Assembly: GCF_033958435.1 (NCBI RefSeq)
Contig: NC_134145.1
Location: forward strand, 41,195,501-41,259,500
DNA: 64,000 bases
Reading direction: 5' to 3'
Source: Carettochelys insculpta
Taxonomy: Eukaryota; Chordata; Testudines; Carettochelyidae
Position numbers and translations under genes: made by a program. Within the stretch, counting starts at the first letter, position 1. Each line of letters begins with the position of its first letter. Under the pieces are notes generated by a model. The model was given only the letters and a program-made list of their open reading frames with translations. It did not search any database and was not told the DNA's origin. Below, one piece after another: positions 22,978 to 32,962 of this stretch.

Positions 22978-24914
22978 TCCAGCATAGAGAACAAAGAACA
23001 AATCATGTCTAACCAATCTGATAGCTTTCTTTTATAGAATAACAACTCTTGTAGGCAAGGGAGAAGAGGTGGACATGGTATACCTAGACTTTAGTAAGGC
23101 ATTTGATATCTTCTCATATGATTCTTTTTATCAATAAATTAGGCAAACACAATTTAGATGGGGCTGCTTAGGTGGGTGCATAACTGGCTAGATAACCATG
23201 CTCAGAGACTAGTTATTAACAGTTCACCATCATGCTGGAAGGGCATAACAGCTGCATCTACACGTGCACGCTACTTCGAAGTAGCGGCAGTAACTTCGAA
23301 ATAGCGCCCGTCACGTTTACACGTGTTGGGCGCTATTTCGAAGTTGAAATCGACGTTAGGCGGCGAGACGTCGAAGTCGCTAACCCCATGAGGGGATGGG
23401 AATAGCGCCCTACTTCGACATTCAACATCGAAGTAGGGACGTGTAGACGATCCGCGTCCCGCAACATCGAAATAGCGGGGTCCTCCATGGCGGCCATCAG
23501 CTGGGGGGTTGAGAGATACTCTCTCTCCAGCCCTTGCGGGGCTCTGTGGTCACCGTGGGCAGCAGCCCTTAGCCCAGGGCTTCTGGCTGCTGCTGCTGCA
23601 GCTGGGGGTCCGTGCTGCATATACAGGGTCTGCAACTAGTTGTTGGCTCTGTGTATCTTGCACTGTTTAATGAAAGTGTGTCTGGGAGGGGCCCTTTAAG
23701 GGAGCGACTTGCTGTTGAGTCCGCCCCGTGACCCTGTCTGCAGCTGTGCCTGGCTCCCTTATTTCGATGTGTGCTACTTTGGCGTGTAGACGTTCCCTCG
23801 CTGTGCCTATTTCGATGTTGGGCTGAGCAACGTCGAAGTTGAACATCGACGTTGCCAGCCCTGGAGGACGTGTAGACGTTATTCATCGAAATAGCCTATT
23901 TCGATGTCGCAACATCGAAATAAGCTATTTCGAAGTTGGGTGCACGTGTAGACGTAGCCAACAAGTGAGATTCTGCAAAGATCTGTTTTGGGACCAGTTC
24001 TGTTCAATATCTTCACCAACTATTTAGACATTGGCATAGAAAGTATGCTTATTAAGTTTACAGATGATACCAAGCTGGGAGGGGTTGCAACTGCGTTGGA
24101 GGACAGGATTCATAATTCAAAACGATCTGGACAAACGGGAGAAATGATCTGAGGTAAGTAGGATGAAGTTTAGTAAGGACAAATGGAAAGTACTCCTCTT
24201 TGGAATGAACAATCAGCTTCATACATACAAAATGGGAGGGAACCGCCTAAGGAGTACTGCAAAAAGGGAATATAGGGGTCATAGTGGACCACAAGTCAAC
24301 AGTGGGATGTTGTTGCAAGAAAAGCAAACATGATTCTGGAATGCATGAACAGGAGTGTCTTGAGCAAGACATGAGAAGTTATTCTTCTGCTCTACTCAAC
24401 ATTGATTAGGCCTCAATTCTGGGCTCCACTTTTCAAGAAAGATGTGGAGAAATTTGAGAAGGTCCAGAAAAGAGCAACAAGACCGATTAAAGGACTAGAG
24501 AACATGAGCTATGAGGGAAGGCCTAAAGAAATGAGCTTGTTTAGTTTACAAAAGAGAATATTTAGAGGGGACATGATAGCAGTTTTCAAGTACCTAAAAG
24601 ACGGTTACAAGGAGGAGGGAGAAAAATTGTTTTCCTTGGCCTCTGAGGATAGGACAAGAAGCAATGGGCTTAAACTGCAGGAAGGGAGGTTTAGGCTGGA
24701 TATTAGGAAAACCTGTCAGGTTGGTTAAACACTGGAATAAATTGCCTAGGGAGGTTGTGGAGTCTCCATCACTGGAGATATTTAAGAGCAGGTTAAACAA
24801 ACATCTAACAGGGATGGTCTAGAAGGTACTTGGTCCTGCCATGAGGGCAGGGGTTTGGACTCAGTGACTTCTCAAGTTCCCTTCCAGTTCTAGTGTTCTA
24901 TGATTCTATGATTC
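22978..24914 (+). mobile_element. CR1 LINE fragment split by a Harbinger MITE
   Basis: The left part (22978-23249) encodes RT remains such as VDMVYLDFSKAFDI. The right part (23960-24914) holds FADD-box-equivalent sequence ([10 protein letters not shown] near 24055) and the RT tail (24402-24790), and ends in the CR1 repeat TTCTATGATTCTATG. Removing the MITE and one AAC copy joins the two parts smoothly. Several frameshifts are present. Confidence 0.85.
23250..23959 (+). mobile_element. Non-autonomous Harbinger MITE, 710 bp
   Basis: Termini AGCTGCATCTACACGTGC and GCACGTGTAGACGTAGCC flanked by AAC (23247-23249 and 23960-23962). Of the MITEs here, its left 250 bases are the closest to the two-gene element at 59150, sharing GGCGAGACGTCGAAGTCGC and the GCTAACCCCATGAG segment. 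It interrupts CR1, so it moved after that CR1 inserted. Confidence 0.92.
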
Positions 24915-25635
24915 ACATTTGGTGGCAATGCAGAAAAGGGTGCATTTAAGCCACTAGGGTATACTGGGGATTTGTGCAGACACTGGGGCCTACAGCTTAT
25001 AGATTGACAGGTCTGTGCTCTGCCAGTTCCCAATGGGCTATGGTCTTTTGGGAACCCCATACAACGGGTATAACTTAGAACACCCATTTAGTTATTCTAA
25101 TTTGCCCTGGGGCTAGGGCCAGAATAGTCTGCAGTACAAGTGATTTCTGATTGTACCTCTTTCTTTGCCCTGTGCTGAGCAAATCCTAACACAAGAGCGA
25201 ATATGAGCCTCTTTAGTTTCTCAGAAAAAATTATATGGAATCTTACTCAACATTTATCCTTATAATTTCATTAATATTCCATTCTGTATGGGCTATTCAT
25301 AAGTACAGAAATAGAGAACAACAAGCAAAATGACTACCAACAATAAAACAGAGATGTCTACTCCTGGGGGAATTCTGTGCTAGTTGTCTAGCCAAATGCA
25401 AGTATAGATCCTCAACTTGCATGCGTGTGTAGATGAACAGAAACAAATAAGGCACATATAACAGGTCCTGGATTTTGTCTGTAGGAATACATTCTATCTC
25501 TGTCTTCAGCATTTTTAGATCTTGTTTTCTGATTGCCATCTAGGGCCATGTCTTTTACCAATCTCCACATGGAAAAGACCAACTGGAATTAATGGAATCG
25601 TAGAAATTGGACAAGGAAAATATTTGTTAAAACAT
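24915..25635. other. Stretch without recognised genes
   Basis: Nothing recognisable beyond short chance frames. Confidence 0.5.
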
Positions 25636-25638
25636 TAA

Positions 25639-26018
25639 GGCTGTGGCCACACTTGGCCAAAACTTCGAAATGGCCAAATCGAAGAATACTAATGAGGCAC
25701 TGAATTAAGTCCTGGCTGGACAAGGTCCTGGCTGGGATGACTTAGTGGGGGTTGGTCCTGCTTGAAACAGGGGGCTTGACTAGATGACCTCCTGAGGTCC
25801 CTTCTAGCCCTATGATTCTGTGATTAGCATTAGCATGCTACTGGCCACAGAGCTTCAAAAGTGCCTATTTCAAACGCGTGCAGCTCAGCGCAGCTACACG
25901 GGTGTCCTTTTCAAAAGAACCCGGCACATTGCAATACCCTTATTCTGAGCTGAGAGTACTCTTCAATTTGGCCATTAGCATGGCCATTTCAAAGTTTTGG
26001 TCAAGTGTGGCCACAGCC
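25639..26018. mobile_element. Harbinger-type MITE split by a CR1 tail
   Basis: Ends GGCTGTGGCCACACTTGG and CAAGTGTGGCCACAGCC, with the 3-bp duplication TAA at 25636-25638 and 26019-26021. Subterminal AAAACTTCGAAATGGCC places it with the copies at 8575 and 39503. Confidence 0.82.
25706..25824 (+). mobile_element. CR1 LINE 3' tail (119 bp)
   Basis: Contains CCTGGCTGG, GGGCTTGACTAGATGACCTCC and the terminal ATGATTCTGTGATT characteristic of the CR1 3' end. It is a very short 5'-truncated copy inside the MITE. Confidence 0.85.
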
Positions 26019-26021
26019 TAA

Positions 26022-26522
26022 GTCCCCTTACAAAAGAAGCATTATAATCAATACATTTCCTCACATCTTGGAAGACGTGTCTGTGTCCTTATTATCTGAG
26101 TCCTCACTGCTCTCTTAAAAACTAGAATCACCTTGCCACAAATCTGGTAGCAGGACACGGTGGAGAGGAAGCATAAATAAATAACAAAGTGACCTGTCAA
26201 CTAATGCTGTACCAAATTCTAATGTAACAAGTCATTTTCAAGTATATATTTTAAGCTGATGTGCTATTAAAATAAAAAACAAATAAATGGAAGCAACAAA
26301 AAGCAGCACATTTCATTTCACATTAAACACTTTCAGGTGGTTTGTCATGTCACCTTTCCTTTCCCAAGAGTTGGTAGCTAAGGACAGCTTATTGGAATGC
26401 AGGCAGCCCTACAAATCTGTTTAACTTTGGATCATCGGAGTTGCCAGACCAGCTCAGTGTTTCAGTAGGAAAGAGCAATACTGAACTCTGGCTAAGCTGG
26501 GCAAGTAAAACTTCATTAAAGC
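26022..26522. other. Stretch without recognised genes
   Basis: AT-rich DNA, nothing recognisable. Confidence 0.45.
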
Positions 26523-26640
26523 CTAGCAAAACAAAGCAGCAGAAATGTAGCACTTTAAAGACTAACAAAATGATTTATTTGGTGATGAGCTTTCATGAGA
26601 CAGACCCACTTCATCAGATCAATTTAATTTCCAATACAGA
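26523..26640 (-). mobile_element. Penelope-like terminal fragment
   Basis: Carries AAATGTAGCACTTTAAAGACTAAC and the GAGCTTTCATGAGACAGACCC region of the Penelope terminal repeat. Directly followed by CR1 at about 26650. Confidence 0.75.
26580..26620 (-). ncRNA. Hammerhead-ribozyme-like core in Penelope terminal repeat
   Basis: On the minus strand the canonical core word CTGATGA (26617 to 26611) is followed by a 5-bp stem GTGGG / CTCAT with loop TCTGT, then GAAA (26594 to 26591) and GCTCATC. Penelope-like elements are known to carry hammerhead motifs in their terminal repeats. Stems I and III could not be closed convincingly by eye, so this is a candidate or degenerate motif. Confidence 0.45.
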
Positions 26641-26649
26641 CTGACATTT

Positions 26650-28797
26650 ATAAGTCATGGGATAAGAGGGAAGATCCTCTCTTGCATTGGTAACTGGTTA
26701 AAAGATCGGAAACAAAGGGTAGGAATAAATGGTCAGTTTTCAGAATGGAGAGAGGTAAATAGTGGTGTCCCCCAGGGATCCGTGCTGGGACCAGTCCTAT
26801 TCCACATATTCATAAATGATCTGGAAAAAATGAGAAAGAGTGAAGTGGCAAAATTTGCAGATGACACAATACTACTCCAAATAGTTAAGTCCCAAGCAGA
26901 CTGTGAAGAGCTACAAAAGGATCTTAATAAACTGGGTGATTGGGCAACAAAATGGCAGATGAAATTCAATATGGATAAATGAAAAGTAATGCATTTTGGA
27001 AAATATAATCCCAACTATACATATAAAATGATGGGGTCTGACTTAGCTGTTACTACTCAAGAAAGAGATCTTGGAGTCATTAGCTGCGTCTACACGTGCA
27101 CGCTACTTCGAAGTAGCGGCACTAACTTCAAAATAGCGCCCGTCGCATCTACACGTGTCGGGCGCTATTTCGAAGTTAATTTCGACGTTAGGCGGCGAGA
27201 CGTCGAAGTCGCTAACCTCATGAGGAGATAGGAATAGCGCCCTACTTCGACGTTCAACGTCGAAGTAGGGACCGTGTAGACGATCCGCGTCCCACAACGT
27301 CGAAATTGCTGGGTCCTCCATGGCGGCCATCAGCTGGAGGGTTGAGAGATGCTCTCTCTCCAGCCCCTGCGGGGCTCTATGGTCACCGTGGGCAGCAGCC
27401 CTTAGCCCAGGGCTTCTGGTTGCTTCTGCGGCAGCTGGGGATCTATGCTGCAGGCACAGGGTCTGCAACCAGTTGTCAGCTCTGTGGATCTTGTGTTGTT
27501 TAGTGCAACTGTGTCTGGGAGGGGCCCTTTAAGGGAGCGGCTGGCTGTTGAGTCCGCCCTGTGACCCTGTCTGCAGCTGTGCCTGGCATCCCTATTTCGA
27601 TGTGTGCTACTTTGACGTGTAGACGTTCCCTCGCAGCGCCTATTTCGATGTTGGGCTGAGCAACGTCGAAGTTGAACATCGACGTTGCCGGCCCTGGAGG
27701 ACGTGTAGACGTTATTCATCGAAATAGTCTATTTCGATGAATAACGTCTACACGTCCTCCAGGGCCGGCAACGTCGATGTTCAACTTCGACGTTGCGCAG
27801 CACCACATCGAAATAGGTGCTGCGAGGGTACGTCTACACGCCAAAGTAGCACACATCGAAATAAGGGTGCCAGGAACAGCTGCAGACAGGGTCACAGGGC
27901 GGACTCAACAGCAAGCCGCTCCCTTAAAGGGCCCCTCCCAGACACAGTTGCACTAAACAACACAAGATACACAGAGCTGACAACTGGTTGCAGACCCTGT
28001 GCCTGCAGCATAGATCCCCAGCTGCCGCAGAAGCAGCCAGAAGCCCTGGGCTAAGGGCTGCTGCACACGGTGACCATAGAGCCCCGCAGGGGCTGGAGAG
28101 AGAGCATCTCTCAACCCCCCAGCTGATGGCCGCCATGGAGGACCCAGCAATTTCGACGTTGCGGGACGCGGATCGTCTACACGGTCCCTACTTCGACGTT
28201 GAACGTCGAAGTAAGGCGCTATTCCGATCCCCTCATGAGGTTAGCAACTTCGACTTCTCGCCGCCTAATGTCGAAGTTAACTTCGAAATAGCGCCCGACG
28301 CGTGTAGCCGCGACGGGCGCTATTTCGAAGTTGGTGCTACTACTTCGAAGTAGCGTGCACGTGTAGACACAGCTAATAAGACAGAAAATATCATATTAAC
28401 TTTATATAAGTCCATGGTACGTCCACATCTGGAATACTGTGTGCAGATGTGGTCGCCCCATCTCAAAAAAGATATATTAGAATTGGAAAAGATTCAGAAA
28501 AGGGCAACAAAAATGATTAGGTGTATGGAGCATCTGCCATATAAGGAAAGATCAATGAGACTGGGACTTTTTAGTTTGGAAAAAAAGATGATTAAGGGGG
28601 GATATGATAGAGGTATATGTTATCATGACTGGTGTGGAGAAAATTGATAAGGAATAGTTATTTACTCCTCGCAACACAAGAACTAGGGGTCACAAAATGA
28701 AATTAATAGGCAGCAGGTTTAAAACAAATAGGAAATATTTTTTCACACAATGCAGAGTTAACCTGTGAAACTCCTTGCTGGAGAAGGTTGTGACGGC
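26650..28797 (+). mobile_element. CR1 LINE fragment split by a palindromic Harbinger element
   Basis: The left part (26650-27081) encodes [29 protein letters not shown] and QMKFNMDK. The right part (28375-28797) encodes [20 protein letters not shown] and LGLFSLEKK. Compared with the longer copy at 48132-51350, about 100 bases of CR1 are missing at the insertion point. In-frame stops are present, including one after MDK. Confidence 0.85.
27082..28374. mobile_element. Palindromic (inverted dimer) Harbinger element, 1.29 kb
   Basis: Two arms of equal length, 27082-27727 and 27729-28374, are inverted copies meeting at a single central base (27728) inside GAAATAGTCTATTTC. Each arm equals the first ~646 bases of the MITE at 2523, so both outer ends are the 5' terminus (AGCTGCGTC, and AGCTGTGTC inverted), and both lack the last ~65 bases. 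Arms differ by scattered substitutions. Flanks are ATT and AAT, not a clean duplication. Confidence 0.88.
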
Positions 28798-28812
28798 CAA
28801 GACTATAGTAAA

Positions 28813-29842
28813 GATTTTGTCGGCCTCTGGGTAGAAGAAGGCGTGCTCTTGCACACCACTGGGTGGTCCTGCAATGTAGCAGCCTTTGATCAGCTGTCAC
28901 TGGGGCTGCAGAGGTGAGGACACCCCCCCCAGTGCACAGATGATCAAATGTGCTCAAAAGTGAAGGAGCTGAGGCAGACCTAAAGCAAGGCCAGGATTGC
29001 CTGCAGGCGATCAGGCAGGGCTGCACTGACGTGCCTGCACTACTGCATGCTGGACCAGCTCCTCGGCCCGAAGGACACCCCAAGTCAGTAGCTGTGGTCG
29101 ACATGGCCAGCCCCAACTTGGACCCTGATGCGGAGCCACACAGGCCGGATCGGGGCAGTGGAGTCAGGGAGCAGCTCAGAGGATGAAGGACCCGTCATCA
29201 TTAGGGTCAGCTGCAGCACCTCCAGCCAGTCTCCCTCAAGACCAGTGTCCCTGGATCTGTTCTCCAGAACCCCAGGTAAATAATGGGTGAATAGGGCAGA
29301 CTGGGGCAGGGGGCTTCCCCCAGCCGTGTCCCAGACCCAGGCATTGTGGCATCCAGCAGCTGTGCCCATGGACAGTGCCCCAACCCTCCTGATCAGGAAG
29401 GGATGCGGGGATTGAACGTCAGCCAGCGTGTTCCCCATGGATGTGGTCCCAGCGGCCACACGGGACCCTGCAGGGGGAGGGGTGAGGTGAGGGGATGCTG
29501 CATTGGGGGACGGTTGGAGGGATGTTGGGGGAATCGGAGGGGGCCCCTGGGGCCAGGTGGCAGCACTGATGGGTGGTCTCTCTCCCACTTGTGGCTCCAC
29601 AGCCTCCTCCTCTGAGGGCTGGACCAGTCCCATCCCGGCCCCCAGCACACCAGCCCCACCATCCAACAGGGCTGAGGAACCCCCTCTCCCCACTGCCCAG
29701 GCTATTGCCCACCTGGCCCCAGAGGGCCCACTGTCGCTTCGACATGGAGGAAGCTGCCGTGGCCCACACTGCTGCCATCTGGGAGCAGACGGCCGTCTTC
29801 TGGGAGTGGTTCCTGATGGAGCTGGAGGACAGGGCCTGGTGA
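28813..29842 (+). pseudogene. Decayed Harbinger Myb/SANT-like DNA-binding protein gene
   Basis: The opening frame DFVGLWVEEGVLLHTTGWSC aligns with DLLGLWSEEEVLQVVGSKRR of the intact copy, and CSKVKELRQ aligns with RSKVKELRQ. A stop lies between them, and the following helix is shifted. The serine-rich linker is near 29220. After a GGCTCCACAG acceptor at about 29596 the second exon gives a stretch ending in WEQTAVFWEWFLMELEDRAW and a stop, equivalent to the coiled-coil end. Confidence 0.65.
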
Positions 29843-30179
29843 AGGGAGGTCTGGGATGGGGTGCCCACGGCCCTCCGGCATCTTGCCCCCTTGCCTGCCA
29901 CCCCACCCCCCCCTTCCACTCATCCTGCCCCCAACTCACCACCCTTACCCCAGCTGCCCTCACCCGGGTCGCACTGGACCTCTGGCTCATTGCCAGTGCA
30001 GTCCAGGGGAACCTGCCCCCACCAGCACCCTGCCAACCCCTAGCTCCCCAGCACCTTGTCATCACCCACTCCTCCCAGTCCACCTGCGTCCCCTATGTGT
30101 GCATGGTCCATGATGTGGGGTGGGTGCATGGGGGGCTGTAATGCAGGGTGGTTGTGGGCTGGAGGATGCCGGGGGAGGG

Positions 30180-31536
30180 TCAGTGAGGCTGCCAGTTGAA
30201 GGCCTCCCAGAGGGCCTCCCAAACCGTAACCTCCTCCCTGTGTGCCTGGTGGCATGGAGCCATGGGCAGCTGCTCATACCTAGGGCAGCTGTCTGCAGCC
30301 CACCCCTGCACAAAATGCTTGTACTTGCCCTCCACTATGTTGTGCAAAGCACAACAGGCCACAATCACCTCAGGGACATTGGGCAAGCTGACGTCCAGCC
30401 ACATGTTGAGGCATTGGAAGGGCCCTTTTAGATATCTGAAAGCTCACTCCACAGTATTGCAGGTGTGGCTGAGGTGGTGATAAAAGTATCCTGGCTGGTG
30501 GTGGTGTGCCCTGTGTAGGGGCACATCAGCCATGGCTACAATGGTTATGCCCTGTCAGCCACTATGCATGGTGGCATCATGGTTGTCCCCATGGGGAGTT
30601 CCTGGGCACGGATGTACATGCCCACCTCCACGGAGCGCCCCAGCCAGGAGTTCCAGAATACCTGGGCATTGTGGGATCACCCAGACTGGCCTACGCAGAT
30701 GTCACTGAACCAGCTCCAGGTGTCAACGAGGACTTGCAGCACCACTGAGTGGTATCCCTTGCAGTTTATGTAGTAGCCTGTGCTGTAGTCTGGGGCGTGG
30801 CTTGTTATGTGCCATTGAGGGTGCCAAAACAGTTGGGAAACTCAATGGCCACAAACCCACTATGGCATCATCTAGGTCCCCGAGGTGGATGGCCCTCTGT
30901 AGAATCACACAGTTAATCACCTGGACCACCTGTGTGAGGAAGGGGCATTGACATATGGGTCTTCACATTGGGAAGCCCTGTGGCCCATTGCCCCACTACT
31001 CTGCAGGGCTCCCCCTCCCAGGGGCATACTCCTTCTTCCTGGGGTGGGTGTGGGGTCCCAGTCTGGCTTACCTCCAGGAGGATGGCTCCAACGGTGGCCT
31101 TGCATACCCAGAATTGGTGTCCCACTGAACGGTAGCTATCTGGAGTGGTCAGCTTCCACAGTGTGATCCCCACACATTTCTTGACCGGGAATGTGGTCCA
31201 CATGTGGGTGTCCACATGCTGCAGGGTGGGTGTGAGCCACTGGCACAGCTCCATGAATGGCTGTCTTGACATTCGGAAGTTCTGGAGCCATCTTTTGTCA
31301 GCCCACTGGCCCAGTACCAGCCTCTCCCATCAGTTCCTGCTGCTGGGGTGGCTTCAGAGGCGCTGTGAGGGATGGGAAACAGGGTGCAGCAGATGCCCTG
31401 TGGCCAGGGCCTAAAGGACCCCAGGGGTGGGAGGGTTCATGGGACACAGGGCTTCCACCATGGCCAGGATAACCATGGCCTTCTGAGCCCTGATGTTGGT
31501 GGAGGCGTCCACCTTGGCCAGCTGCTGGTGGTCCAT
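30180..31536 (-). pseudogene. Decayed Harbinger transposase gene
   Basis: It begins MDHQQLAKV at 31536, the counterpart of MDPQQQQ in the intact copy. It continues with FMELCQWLTPTLQHVDTHMW and a helix-turn-helix-like TPDSYRSVGHQFWVCKATVGAILLEV (about 31260-31070). An intron-like gap follows, then VIVACCALHNIVEGKYKHFVQGWAA and ends WEALWEAFNWQPH with a stop at 30180. The catalytic middle is disrupted by stops and shifts (GWPG-like remains near 30700). It cannot make a full transposase. Confidence 0.72.
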
Positions 31537-32039
31537 GTGCAGCAACTTTCCCAGAGCACGGTCCCCACAGTGCTATCTGCTGTGCTCTGTGGGTGCAGGG
31601 TGGGCATGTTTGGGAGGGGCCCTTTAAGGGAGTCACTAGCTGCAGGACCTGGAAGGGCTTGCTGGCCCAGGGACCATGTTTGTGGTGTTTCCTGGCTTGT
31701 TCTTTCGAAAGGGCTTGCGATGCTGTGTGGACTATCCTTTTCAAAAGACCAGGGAGCGGGATGGTCTTCTGAAATAGCAGACCAGTACAGCAATCTGCTT
31801 CATGTATGGCTGAGTTATTTCAAAATCCCTTGTTTCGATTTAGATTTTCGACGTTCCCCCTTTCGAGGTTTGTGTGTTGTATTTCATCTTGTGCACTTAG
31901 TGTTTCTTTAATTTGAAAATACTGTTCTGCTCCCACTAGTATCACTGTCTTGATACTCATAGCTGGGGATGTTTTTTTTTCCTTCATACCCATGTTGATT
32001 TCTAGCCACTTAATGGTTGAAATTGGGAGTCAGCAAAGG

Positions 32040-32920
32040 AATTTAAAAGAGTCAATGTTCTGATCCCCTTCCACCAACTTGCTGATGCTAGACATGCACG
32101 CCCTGCTCAGAGTGTACACTCACATCAATAATCATCCTGGCTAATGGCTGATCGCTGCTTGCTAGAGCTGGAGGAACATTTACATGCACTGCAATCTCTT
32201 TGGAGAAGCAGGAAGGACTTCACCAGAATTGTCTGAATGGGTTTGGAATCCAATTGCACTACCTTTGTGTGGCCATAGATGTACTGGTAGCATTATTCCA
32301 CCCCAAACATCACAGCTGGAGACTCTGTTTCTATTCGTGTGTAGCTCTGCTCAGTTCCTGAACAGGCTCTGGTGGCATAAGCAACCAACTGCTCCTGCAA
32401 AAGAGCTGTACCTAACCCTTTTGTTAGTGCACACACTGGACTGTAAGTGGCTCCCTTGGCTGATAGTACTTCAGGGCAAGAACAGCCACTATATTTGGTG
32501 TTAGCATGTAAAATGGTTGTTTGAGACCTGCCCAGACCCACTCAATATCCTGCCTTGTGGACTGACATATTGGTTTTGCTACTGCAGCCCAAAGCGGGCA
32601 GAAAATCTCTCTCTCCTATGAAGGGCCTTTTACATCCATTGGAGATGGCATGCTTGACTGCCTTGATCATACTGGCATCTGCTTTCAGTCCCTCTGCCAT
32701 GAGCAGATGCCCTAACTCATACTATTTGAGTCACATTTTTCCTGGGTTCAATTTTATGTTCTTGTCCTTCACATAGTAAAACTTATTTTTAGTCAAGCCT
32801 TTTTCATCCTCTGTATCGTTGTGCCCTTCACCTGTAAGGAGGATATGAACTACAACTATTCCCCTGACCCTTGCACTTGAGTGAGTCTTGCTGGAACACC
32901 TTATGCCCATTGGCATGTAC
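32040..32920 (-). pseudogene. Gypsy-type LTR retrotransposon pol fragment (RT to RNase H)
   Basis: Minus-strand frames give a decayed RT box region (HILLTGEGHNDTE, where the family has a Y-x-DD box before ILV-G), KNIKLNPGKM, and GHLLMAEGLKADASMIKAV. The RNase H start then follows: LGTALLQEQLVAYATRACSGTEQSYTRIETE, FGVE and QYIYGHTKVVQLDSKP. The order matches Gypsy RT to RNase H. Stops and shifts are frequent and the aspartates of the RT box are gone. No LTRs were found around it. Confidence 0.7.
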
Positions 32921-32928
32921 AGCCATCG

Positions 32929-32962
32929 CTAGTCTAGTGAACTAGTCTAGTCTAGTCTAGAG
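32929..32962. repeat. (TCTAG)n microsatellite
   Basis: Several tandem copies of TCTAG with one interruption. Confidence 0.85.

Larger units (their letters stand above)
20312..22980 (+). mobile_element. Old Harbinger relic, interrupted by a LINE tail and cut by CR1
   Basis: The left end reads GGTCATGTCTACACTAGG followed by TTTCGAAAG-rich subterminal sequence. Remains of the Myb-like gene follow (20836-21860). After the LINE insertion (22006-22859) a stub of the convergent transposase gene appears on the minus strand (ALREAL..., near 22930-22985). The rest is lost where CR1 begins at about 22978. It is an older family than the element at 59150. Confidence 0.7.
28798..31905 (+). mobile_element. 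Harbinger relic with both genes decayed
   Basis: The left end is missing: CR1 sequence runs directly into the Myb-like gene. The Myb-like gene (28813-29842, plus) and the transposase (30180-31536, minus) converge as in the element at 59150. The right end carries GGGAGGGGCCCTTTAAGGGAGT (31611-31632) and TTTCGA-rich subterminal sequence (31700-31880). It ends at about 31905. Confidence 0.75.

Noticed and set aside
29085..30083. A 332-codon minus-strand frame over the Harbinger relic
   Set aside because: It runs antisense to the decayed Myb-like gene in GC-rich, Pro/Gly-biased sequence. It is a compositional shadow.
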